NCBI GenBank assembly: GCA_963921255.3
Contig: CAWUEW020000003.1
Location: 1,302,001-1,366,000, forward strand
From: JANSYL01 sp963921255
GTDB taxonomy: Bacteria; Pseudomonadota; Alphaproteobacteria; Rhodobacterales; Rhodobacteraceae
Direction of reading: 5' to 3'
DNA: 64,000 bases
A program made the translations under genes and the position numbers. This document shows, in pieces, positions 57,043 through 64,000 of this stretch. The notes under the pieces are model-generated. The model was not told where the DNA came from. It saw nothing but the letters and a program-made list of their open reading frames with translations, and did no database searches. Position 1 is the stretch's first letter. Each line of letters starts with the position of its first letter.

Positions 57043-57302
57043 AGGACGACATACTCTGTCTTTTAGTTTCATTGTCAAACGTTGCGGGCGGCTTGAAGTG
57101 ACTATGACGCAGGCAAAGCTTGCCAGAGCGACGCGCAGCGCTTAGACCGATTGCATGACCAAATTCACCGCGACCCAGTACGAGATTTGTATTACCGCCT
57201 GACATCGTCATCGGGCCGGTCGCATCCTTGGTTTTCAATTCATCCCCAACCTGCTAGGCCCGCTGGCGTCCTTGGACGGCCCATGGAAGAGGGACCACTC
57301 CG

Positions 57303-58742
57303 ATGCCTGACATCCGGCTGCGGAATTCTATGACCCGCAAGGTCGAGGCGTTCACGCCGCTCGACCCCATGAACGTGCGCATCTACCTCTGCGGGCCGAC
57401 CGTCTATGACCGAGCGCACCTGGGCAATGCCCGCAACGTCATCATGTTCGACGTGCTCTACCGGTTGCTGCGGCAGGTCTACGGGGACGCCCACGTCACC
57501 TATGTCCGCAACTTCACGGATGTGGATGACAAGATCAACGCAACCGCCCTGTCCCGGAAGGCGGCTGGCGCCCCCGGCACGTTGGAAGAGCTGGTCCACG
57601 ACCGCTCCGACGAAACCATCGAGTGGTATCTCGACGACATGGACGCGCTCGGCAATCTGCGCCCCGATCACATGCCGCGCGCGACCGAGTACATCGCCGA
57701 GATGATCGCGATGATCGAAGACCTGATCGACAAGGGCCATGCCTATGCCAAGGACGGGCACGCCCTGTTCCGTGTGCGGTCCTTCGACGACTATGGCGCG
57801 CTGTCCGGACGCTCGGTCGAAGACATGATCGCCGGGGCCCGGGTCGAGGTTGCGCCCTTCAAGGAAGACCCGATGGATTTCGTGCTGTGGAAACCCTCCA
57901 CCGACGATCTGCCGGGATGGGACAGCCCGTGGGGCCGGGGCCGGCCCGGCTGGCACATCGAATGCTCGGCCATGGCGGATAAGCTTCTGTGGCAGGATGT
58001 CGAAAACCAACTGTCGCCCGAGGCGCGTGCCCGACCGCACCAGTTCGACATCCATGGCGGCGGCAATGACCTGACCTTCCCGCACCATGAAAACGAGATC
58101 GCCCAAAGCTGCTGCGCCCATGGCACCGATCGGCTGGCGCAGGTCTGGATGCACAACGAGATGCTGCAGGTCGAAGGCAAGAAAATGTCCAAGTCCCTGG
58201 GCAATTTCTTCACCGTGCGCGACCTGCTGGATCAGGGCGTGCCGGGGGAGGTCATCCGCTTCGTCTTCCTCAGCACGCATTATTCCAAGCCGATGGATTG
58301 GACGGCGAAAAAGGCCGAGGATGCGGAAAAGACACTGCGGAAATGGCGGGCGTTGACCGCCGATGCGGCGATGGGATCGCCGGACCCCGACGTCATCGCC
58401 GCGCTTTCGGACGATCTGAACACTGCGGGGGCGCTGACGGTCCTGCACCGCTTGGCCAACGCCGGAGACGGGGCCGCGCTGAAGGCATCCGCGGCAATGA
58501 TGGGCCTCTTGGGCGATGAGATCGGCGATTGGGCTGATGCCCCGGGCACCGACTTGTCCGAATTTGCCGAACGCCTTGCCGCCCTGCGCGAAGCCGCGAT
58601 GGCCAGTAAGAATTTTTCGCATGTGGACGCGATGAAGTCTGCGCTCATTGCGGCCGGGATCGAAGTGCGCATGTCCAAGGCTGGCGTTGACCTGATGCCC
58701 GGACCGGGGTTCGACCCCTCCAAACTCGAGGGCCTCCTATGA
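57303..58742 (+). CDS. cysS: cysteinyl-tRNA synthetase
   Basis: This 479-residue class I synthetase charges tRNA-Cys. It has the HIGH-equivalent HLGN (39-42), KMSKS (294-298) and zinc ligands including C30 in CGPTVYD and C221 in HIECSAM, which select cysteine. GAGGG precedes the ATG. The 260 bp upstream hold no other gene that I can support. Its stop is followed by a palindrome-rich gap and cimA. Confidence 0.97.
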   Translation: MPDIRLRNSMTRKVEAFTPLDPMNVRIYLCGPTVYDRAHLGNARNVIMFDVLYRLLRQVYGDAHVTYVRNFTDVDDKINATALSRKAAGAPGTLEELVHDRSDETIEWYLDDMDALGNLRPDHMPRATEYIAEMIAMIEDLIDKGHAYAKDGHALFRVRSFDDYGALSGRSVEDMIAGARVEVAPFKEDPMDFVLWKPSTDDLPGWDSPWGRGRPGWHIECSAMADKLLWQDVENQLSPEARARPHQFDIHGGGNDLTFPHHENEIAQSCCAHGTDRLAQVWMHNEMLQVEGKKMSKSLGNFFTVRDLLDQGVPGEVIRFVFLSTHYSKPMDWTAKKAEDAEKTLRKWRALTADAAMGSPDPDVIAALSDDLNTAGALTVLHRLANAGDGAALKASAAMMGLLGDEIGDWADAPGTDLSEFAERLAALREAAMASKNFSHVDAMKSALIAAGIEVRMSKAGVDLMPGPGFDPSKLEGLL

Positions 58743-58780
58743 TCCCCTCCGCAACACTGGGTCACCCCGGACCCGAGGGT

Positions 58781-58798
58781 GGGGGCGATGTCGCCCCC
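58781..58798. repeat. strong palindrome in the cysS-cimA gap
   Basis: GGGGGCGA and TCGCCCCC are perfect arms around TG. Further inverted repeats follow (GCGCTTTCAGCGC near 58824; GGGCG/CGCCC at 58851-58865). None has a T tract. They may be an extragenic palindromic element or an mRNA-stabilising structure. Confidence 0.6.
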
Positions 58799-58909
58799 GC
58801 GTCGCGCCACAGGCGCGCCCGGCGCTTTCAGCGCTATTCGGGCGGATTTCGCCCCGCACATATCGGGTCCCTCGACCGGTTCCCCTGTAGACAAAGGGTT
58901 AACGCACCC

Positions 58910-58981
58910 ATGAAACCTCTTCTAATCAATATCTTGAAGACATGCTCACGCGTGAGCGCCCCGTGCCGAGGCCCCCAATGA
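58910..58981 (+). CDS. possible leader peptide of cimA (23 codons)
   Basis: A short ORF begins with ATG at 58910 and encodes MKPLLINILKT followed by a Cys/Arg/Pro-rich end. Three Leu and two Ile codons lie within its first nine codons. Its TGA overlaps the cimA ATG (ATGA), so its translation would couple to that of cimA. The same frame is open from 58739, overlapping the cysS stop, but that longer product (80 residues) looks non-protein-like. A perfect GCTCACGCGTGAGC palindrome (58944-58957) lies inside. Whether it is translated is unknown. Confidence 0.3.
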   Translation: MKPLLINILKTCSRVSAPCRGPQ

Positions 58982-60600
58982 CCCGTGATCGCCTGACCCT
59001 CTATGACACGACCCTGCGGGACGGACAGCAGACCCAGGGGGTCCAGTTCTCAACCGATGAGAAGATCCGGATCGCCGAGGCGCTTGATGATCTGGGTCTC
59101 GATTATATCGAGGGCGGCTGGCCCGGCGCGAACCCGACCGACAGCGCCTTTTTCGACGCCGCGCCGACCACGACGGCCCGTATGACGGCCTTCGGGATGA
59201 CCAAGCGCGCCGGACGGTCCGCCGCGAATGACGAGGTTCTGGCCGGTGTCCTGAACGCCGGGACGGCGCATGTCTGCCTCGTCGGCAAGACCCATGATTT
59301 CCACGTGACCGAAGCGCTCGGCATCGCGCTGGACGAGAATGTCGAGAACATCCGCGCCTCCATCGCCCATATCGTCGAACAGGGGCGCGAGGCGCTCTTT
59401 GATGCGGAGCATTTCTTTGACGGCTACAAGGCCAACCCGGACTACGCGCTGACCTGCCTGCAAGCCGCCTTCCAAGCGGGCGCGCGCTGGATCGTTCTTT
59501 GCGACACCAACGGCGGCACCTTGCCTGCCGAGATCGGGCGCATCACGGCCGACGTGATCGCCGCGGGCATTCCCGGTGACAACCTCGGCATCCACACCCA
59601 TAACGACACCGAAACCGCCGTCGCCGGCAGCCTTGCTGCGGTCGAGGCCGGTGCGCGCCAGATCCAGGGCACCTTGAACGGCTTGGGCGAGCGCTGTGGC
59701 AACGCCAATCTGACCAGCCTGATCCCGACGCTTCTGCTGAAAGCCCCCTACAAGGACCGCTACGAGATCGGTGTCGCCGCCGACGCGCTGTCCGGCCTCA
59801 CCCGCACCAGCCGCATGCTGGACGATATCTTGAACCGCGTCCCGCAGCGCCAGGCGCCGTATGTCGGGGCGTCGGCCTTCGCCCACAAGGCCGGGCTTCA
59901 TGCCAGCGCGATCGTCAAGAACCCCTCGACCTACGAACACATTGATCCCGCCGTCGTTGGCAACACCCGGATCATTCCGATGTCGAACCAGGCGGGTCAG
60001 TCAAACCTGCGCAAACGTCTGGCCGAGGCCGGGATCGACGTGCCGCGCGATCATCCCGCGCTTCCTGGCATCCTCGACGAAATCAAGGCGCGCGAGGCGC
60101 AGGGCTATTCCTTCGACACCGCGCAGGCCAGTTTCGAGCTGCTCGCCCGCCGCGCCCTGGGCGAGATGCCGACCTTTTTCGAGGTGAAACGCTATAAGGT
60201 CACGGTCGAGCGCCGGAAGAACAAGTACAACAAGATGGTCAGCCTCTCCGAGGCGGTGGTCGTCGTGAAGATCGGGGATGACAAGAAATTGTCGGTCAGC
60301 GAGTCGATGGACGAAACCGGCAGCGACCGCGGCCCAGTCAACGCGCTGTCAAAAGCGCTGGCCAAGGATCTTGGGCCGTATCAGGCCAATATCGACGATA
60401 TCCGGCTGGTCGATTTCAAGGTGCGGATCACCCAAGGCGGGACCGAGGCGGTGACGCGGGTGACCATCGACAGCGAAGATACCGAGGGGCGGCGCTGGTC
60501 GACGGTCGGGGTTTCGGCCAATATTGTCGACGCCTCCTTCGAGGCGCTGCTGGATGCAGTGTTGTGGAAACTGGTGCGGGATGGAGCGCAGGCAGCATGA
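58978..60600 (+). CDS. cimA: citramalate synthase
   Basis: CimA condenses acetyl-CoA and pyruvate to (R)-citramalate, the threonine-independent entry to isoleucine. The 540-residue HMGL/LeuA-type enzyme has YDTTLRDGQQTQGVQFS at the N-terminus, LCDTNGGTLP, the metal-binding GIHTHNDTETAV and GERCGNANL. The C-terminal LeuA-type allosteric domain suggests feedback inhibition. I take the ATG at 58978; an ATG 12 codons earlier is in frame but lies inside the palindromic leader. Its stop overlaps the next gene by ATGA. Confidence 0.93.
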   Translation: MTRDRLTLYDTTLRDGQQTQGVQFSTDEKIRIAEALDDLGLDYIEGGWPGANPTDSAFFDAAPTTTARMTAFGMTKRAGRSAANDEVLAGVLNAGTAHVCLVGKTHDFHVTEALGIALDENVENIRASIAHIVEQGREALFDAEHFFDGYKANPDYALTCLQAAFQAGARWIVLCDTNGGTLPAEIGRITADVIAAGIPGDNLGIHTHNDTETAVAGSLAAVEAGARQIQGTLNGLGERCGNANLTSLIPTLLLKAPYKDRYEIGVAADALSGLTRTSRMLDDILNRVPQRQAPYVGASAFAHKAGLHASAIVKNPSTYEHIDPAVVGNTRIIPMSNQAGQSNLRKRLAEAGIDVPRDHPALPGILDEIKAREAQGYSFDTAQASFELLARRALGEMPTFFEVKRYKVTVERRKNKYNKMVSLSEAVVVVKIGDDKKLSVSESMDETGSDRGPVNALSKALAKDLGPYQANIDDIRLVDFKVRITQGGTEAVTRVTIDSEDTEGRRWSTVGVSANIVDASFEALLDAVLWKLVRDGAQAA

Positions 60601-61091
60601 AGACACGGTGGATACTGACGCTTCCGGTGGTGCTCGCGGCCTGCCAATCAAGTGAACCTGTCGCGATCTGTGCGGCCTATGGCGACCTGTCCGGCTCGGT
60701 CTCGGCCGTCCTGCAAACGGCGGACGGGACGCAAACGGCGCTGACCTATGACGCCGCAACGGCGCGGTCGTTGCTGGAAACCACCACGCGCGCGGAATCC
60801 CTCGTGCCGGATCTTTGGCGCATGGCCGAAACCACCATGCGTGCCTTGCCCGAGGTTGAATCGAACCCCTGCGGCCTGGACTCCATTTCGGTCGTTTCCG
60901 TCGTGTTTGACGACGGGACTGTGACCACGCGCGAAACCAGTTGCACCGGAAATGCGCTGCACCGGGTCGCGTCCGAGACGTTCTCGGCCTCGGAAGTGGA
61001 CCGGATCGTCGAGGTGGACATCCCGGTGACAGAGGGCGTTGATCTGGGCCCATTGGAAACCGTCGTGGACGCCTGCACGAGGGTGCAGTGA
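60597..61091 (+). CDS. small lipoprotein of unknown function
   Basis: This 164-residue protein has a short lipoprotein signal: basic MKTR, a hydrophobic stretch and the lipobox LAAC, giving a lipidated Cys at about residue 16. The mature part is periplasmic with several Cys residues (CAAYGDLSG, NPCGLD, SCTGNAL, DACTRVQ). I do not recognise a domain. It starts within the cimA stop (ATGA) and ends within the start of the methyltransferase gene (TGATG), so it is made with both neighbours. Confidence 0.7.
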   Translation: MKTRWILTLPVVLAACQSSEPVAICAAYGDLSGSVSAVLQTADGTQTALTYDAATARSLLETTTRAESLVPDLWRMAETTMRALPEVESNPCGLDSISVVSVVFDDGTVTTRETSCTGNALHRVASETFSASEVDRIVEVDIPVTEGVDLGPLETVVDACTRVQ

Positions 61092-61816
61092 TGGATGGGT
61101 TCGACGCCGAGAATTTCTTTACGCTCCATGCCGATCTGCCGCGCGAAGGGCCGGGAGAAACCGCCGATGTGGCTTGGGCGGCCGAGGTCGCGGGCCTGAA
61201 GACGGATGCCGCGATCCTCGATGCGGCCTCGGGGCCGGGCGGGGATATCGGGGCGCTGCTGCGAGCCGCGCCGGACGGGCATGTGACCGCGATCGATCTG
61301 CATGCGCCCTTCATCGACGCCGCGGCCGACCGGTGGGGCAAGAACCCGCGCGTGACGCTTTTGACCGGCGATATGACAGCGCCGGACGGACCGTTTGACC
61401 TGATCTGGTGCGCAGGCGCGGTGTATTTCCTCGGGATCGGGGGCGCCTTGGCCGCGTGGCGCGACAGGCTGGCACCCGGCGGGGCCATTGCCTTTTCCGA
61501 GCCGTGCTATTTCACCGATACCCCGTCCGAGGGCGCGCGCGCCTTTTGGGAGGGCGAGGGGGTCGCGCTGCAGACCGAAGCCGGCGTCGCGGCCCAGATT
61601 GGCGATGCGGGGTTCGACGTTCTGGCCACCCGTCGCCTGAGCGACATCGCCTGGGAAGGGTATTACCGCCCGATGGAGGCGCGCATTGCCGCCCTGCGCA
61701 CCGGGGCAAGCGCCGGATTGGCGAAAGTCCTGGACGAGGGCGCGGCCGAAATCGCGGCCTGGCGCGCCCATCGGACCGAGACGGGCTATGTGCTGTGCGT
61801 GGTGCGCCCGGCATGA
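61091..61816 (+). CDS. class I SAM-dependent methyltransferase
   Basis: This 241-residue Rossmann-fold methyltransferase has motif I ILDAASGPGGDIG (about 42-54), the acidic loop AIDLHAPF, GDMTAPDG and the FDLIWCAGAVYF segment. The substrate is not evident. It shares its start with the preceding lipoprotein stop and overlaps the phytoene-synthase-like gene by ATGA, suggesting a small coupled module. Confidence 0.83.
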   Translation: MDGFDAENFFTLHADLPREGPGETADVAWAAEVAGLKTDAAILDAASGPGGDIGALLRAAPDGHVTAIDLHAPFIDAAADRWGKNPRVTLLTGDMTAPDGPFDLIWCAGAVYFLGIGGALAAWRDRLAPGGAIAFSEPCYFTDTPSEGARAFWEGEGVALQTEAGVAAQIGDAGFDVLATRRLSDIAWEGYYRPMEARIAALRTGASAGLAKVLDEGAAEIAAWRAHRTETGYVLCVVRPA

Positions 61817-62583
61817 GCATGCAGGCCTGTGCCGAGTTGGTTCACCGCGGTGATCCCGACCGGTTTCTGGCCACGATGGCCTGTCCCTTGGATGTGCGCG
61901 AAATCCTGTTTCCCATCTATGCGTTCAATATCGAAGTGAGCCGCGCCCCCTGGGTGACCGAGGAGCCGATGATCGCGGAAATGCGGCTCCAGTTCTGGCG
62001 CGACGTGGCCGAGGAGATCGGGGCCACCCGACCGCCGCGCGCCCATGAAGTGGCCCAACCGCTGGCGGCGGTCGTGGCGGCCGAAGACGCCGACCTGCTG
62101 GATGGCATGGCGGCAGCCCGCCGGTGGGACATCTACAAGGACGCATTCGAGGATCAGGCGCATTTCGATGCCTATATCGACCGAACGGCCGGCAATCTGG
62201 CCTGGCTTGCCGCGAAAACCCTTGGCGCGACCGACGCGGCCGAGGCCACGGTGCGGGCCCATGCCCGCGCTGCCGGAATTGCGGGCTTTCTGCGCGCCGT
62301 GCCGGAATTGGAGGCGCGGGGGCGTATTCCGATGATTGATGGCACGCCCCAAGGGGTGCGGGATCTGGCGCAGGCTGGCCTCGATGCGTTGGCGGAGGCG
62401 AGGTCGGCTCGTTCGACCGTGTCCAAGCGTGCAGGCCACGCGCTTTATGCGGGATGGCGGGCCGGGGTCACGTTGCGGGCCGCGCGCGACATTCCGGAAC
62501 GGGTGATCGAAGGCAAGCTGGACGAAAGCGAATTCGCCAAGCGTGCCAAGTTGTTCTGGGTGTCTTTGACCGGGCGCTGGTGA
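61813..62583 (+). CDS. squalene/phytoene synthase family protein, NDUFAF6-like
   Basis: This 256-residue all-helical protein has the squalene/phytoene synthase fold but lacks the two DXXXD metal motifs: the first region reads YAFNIEVSRAP, and FWRD follows in the next helix. Such members resemble mitochondrial NDUFAF6 (C8orf38), a complex I assembly factor, and are probably not prenyl-transferring enzymes. The nearby methyltransferase echoes the NDUFAF5 methyltransferase, but this link is inference. It ends the cimA-lipoprotein-methyltransferase chain. Confidence 0.8.
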   Translation: MSMQACAELVHRGDPDRFLATMACPLDVREILFPIYAFNIEVSRAPWVTEEPMIAEMRLQFWRDVAEEIGATRPPRAHEVAQPLAAVVAAEDADLLDGMAAARRWDIYKDAFEDQAHFDAYIDRTAGNLAWLAAKTLGATDAAEATVRAHARAAGIAGFLRAVPELEARGRIPMIDGTPQGVRDLAQAGLDALAEARSARSTVSKRAGHALYAGWRAGVTLRAARDIPERVIEGKLDESEFAKRAKLFWVSLTGRW

Positions 62584-62597
62584 CGCGCGCTGCGCGG

Positions 62598-63866
62598 CTA
62601 GGTGAAGGCGTCCTTGGGCTTCAGCGCCAGCCAGATCAACGCGGCGCCCGCCAGCATCAGGAACGGCGCCATGGCGATGTTCACCGCGCTCCAGCCGCCG
62701 ATCACATCTGCGCCCGAGTTCATCAACACGCCGGAACTGAGCGACGCGACGGTTACACAGCCGAAGACGAGGAAGTCATTGAGGCCTTGGACGCGGCCAC
62801 GCTCTTCCGGGGTGTGGCCTTCGGCCAAGAGTGCCGTCGCGCCGATGAAGCCAAAGTTCCATCCGACGCCAAGCAGGACCAAAGCGCCGAAGAACTGGTA
62901 AAGTTCCACCCCGGTCAGTGCGACACCGCCGGCCGCGGCCAGCAGGAACAGGCCCGTGGCGACGATCCGCATCGCGCCAAAGCGTGCGATGAGGTGGCCG
63001 GTGAAGAAGGACGGCGCGAACATCGCGATCACATGCGCCGAGACGACGTTCGCCGCGTCGTCCGTGTCGAACCCGCAACCGACCACGGCCAGGGGGGTCG
63101 AGGTCATCATGAGGTTCATCAAGGCGTAGGAAACCATGCCGCAGATGATTGCCACGGCGATCTTGGGATCGCGCAGCAACTCCATCCGGCTGCGTCCGGC
63201 GAGGGCTGTGCCTTTCGCGGGGGCTTCGGTCTCCGGCAGGTCGAGGAAGAAGAACAGGATCGCACCGATGAGGTTGAGGGCCACCACCAGCGCGTATGTG
63301 GCCAGGAACGGGATCAACGCGAACACGGCGGTGTCGCCAAAGATCGCCCATTGCCCGTCGCCCACGGTGGCCTTGACCAGTTGCGGGCCAATCAAGGCCG
63401 ACAACAACCCGCCGGCCATCACGTAAGAGATGGCTTTGGGCCGGAATTCGGCGGAGGCGCTGTCGGTCGCGGCAAAGCGGTAAAAGCCCTGCGCCGACAT
63501 ATAGATACCGGTCAGGTAGGAGCCGGCCAGGAACACGCCAAAACTGTCGAGATACAGGCCGTACGCCGAAATCGCAGCGCCGACGCCACCGCCGGCCGCG
63601 CCGATAAAGAACCCGATCCGGCGTCCAAAGCGCTGCATCACGGCGGAGAGCCACGGCGCGGTTGTCATGGAGCCGAAAACGATCAGCGAGATCGGAATGG
63701 TCGCCAGGGCAGGCGAGGGCGCGATCATCAGGCCGGCCAGCCCCCCGACGACGAAAATCATGGGCATTTGGCTGCCCAGAAGGGCCTGAGCCAGAACCAA
63801 AACAACGACATTGCGCTTCGCGCGGCGGTCGTTGGTATCGCTTGTATCGAGGGTGGCGTCCGTCAT
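62598..63866 (-). CDS. MFS transporter
   Basis: This 422-residue protein has twelve predicted helices. The first follows a polar 20-residue N-terminus (NVVVLVLAQALLGSQMPMIF), with MQRFGRRIGFFIGAAGGG between helices 2 and 3 (motif A type) and EGHTPEERGRVQGLNDF between helices 10 and 11. The substrate is unknown. It converges on the NDUFAF6-like gene with a 14-bp gap. Confidence 0.82.
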   Translation of the reverse strand: MTDATLDTSDTNDRRAKRNVVVLVLAQALLGSQMPMIFVVGGLAGLMIAPSPALATIPISLIVFGSMTTAPWLSAVMQRFGRRIGFFIGAAGGGVGAAISAYGLYLDSFGVFLAGSYLTGIYMSAQGFYRFAATDSASAEFRPKAISYVMAGGLLSALIGPQLVKATVGDGQWAIFGDTAVFALIPFLATYALVVALNLIGAILFFFLDLPETEAPAKGTALAGRSRMELLRDPKIAVAIICGMVSYALMNLMMTSTPLAVVGCGFDTDDAANVVSAHVIAMFAPSFFTGHLIARFGAMRIVATGLFLLAAAGGVALTGVELYQFFGALVLLGVGWNFGFIGATALLAEGHTPEERGRVQGLNDFLVFGCVTVASLSSGVLMNSGADVIGGWSAVNIAMAPFLMLAGAALIWLALKPKDAFT

Positions 63867-64000
63867 GGGCTCAGCGGTATAGGAGGCGGGCAGTGTCGTC
63901 TAGGGCTGCGGGTGCGCTTTTCATACCGTGCCCATGCAAGGCGGTCGTGCAAATGACCTGTATCAAGGGAAATGGTGCCCATGCCGACGCCGCCACAGGC

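Noticed and set aside
58739..58981. 80-codon ORF overlapping the cysS stop and the cimA start, with a GAGGG before its ATG
   Set aside because: Most of it spans strong palindromes and its translation is Arg/Gly/Pro-rich without protein-like pattern. Only the last 23 codons are kept as a leader candidate.
63981..64000. ATG with a possible AAGGGA upstream at the right edge, perhaps the start of a rightward gene
   Set aside because: Only six codons are visible; nothing supports or excludes it.

Overview
The window reads as a chromosomal segment of an alphaproteobacterium, most likely Rhodobacteraceae (Roseobacter group). The evidence is high G+C, dense genes with many ATGA/GTGA/TGATG stop-start overlaps, a cytochrome c maturation system I set (ccmE, ccmF, ccmH), a trkA-trkH-hfq-hflX block, an aglEFGAK alpha-glucoside importer, the Entner-Doudoroff genes edd and eda, an IalB-family protein and a LexA box of the Rhodobacter type (GTTC-N7-GTTC) before uvrA. 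I see no rRNA, tRNA, CRISPR array, insertion sequence, prophage or integrase. Most of the window is core genome.

Layout. 1-13.4 kb: the end of a probable acyl carrier protein and a FabF-like ketosynthase, an IalB-family protein, a palindrome-rich gap with a strong terminator, a HerA-like ATPase, ccmF-ccmH, a PaaG-like hydratase, a frameshifted DUF2189 membrane protein, and a minus-strand block (peroxiredoxin, DUF455 protein, M23 peptidase, bactofilin, MFS exporter). 13.4-31 kb: an AsmA-like giant coupled to queA, an MFS permease, a DUF924 protein, lpdA, another MFS permease, uvrA, then trkA-trkH-hfq-hflX. 31-40.7 kb: a FadL-like porin, two EamA permeases, mazG, an M20 hydrolase, a flavin reductase, an agmatinase-like protein, an acyltransferase, murI, argC and ccmE. 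40.7-55.4 kb: a carbohydrate regulon. 55.4-64 kb: an aminotransferase, a YjbR-like protein, cysS, cimA with a four-gene coupled tail, and an MFS permease.

The most coherent system is the sugar region. A LacI-type regulator, two tandem GH1 beta-glucosidases and glucokinase run leftward. Divergently, aglE-aglF-aglG-aglA-aglK run rightward, encoding an ABC importer plus a GH13 alpha-glucosidase. Two copies of an AAGCGCTT-centred palindrome lie just downstream of the two opposed promoters. Glucose released from alpha- or beta-glucosides would be phosphorylated by Glk and could enter the Entner-Doudoroff route through edd-eda, which sit next door under a different LacI-type operator (TGTTAGCGCTAACA).

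Three otherwise intact core genes (DUF2189, DUF455, hflX) each lack exactly one base in a homopolymer run, and a DUF924 gene has an in-frame TAA where the family continues. The shared pattern suggests either homopolymer undercalling in the assembly or genuine decay, and should be resolved before any of these is called a pseudogene. I did not find a clearly new multi-gene system. The most original leads are a Leu/Ile-codon-rich 23-codon ORF overlapping the cimA start, a 20-bp palindrome in front of an SDR gene, a GH1 paralogue whose NEP motif reads NEL, a structured candidate RNA before the HerA-like gene, and the 34-kb separation of ccmE from ccmFH.
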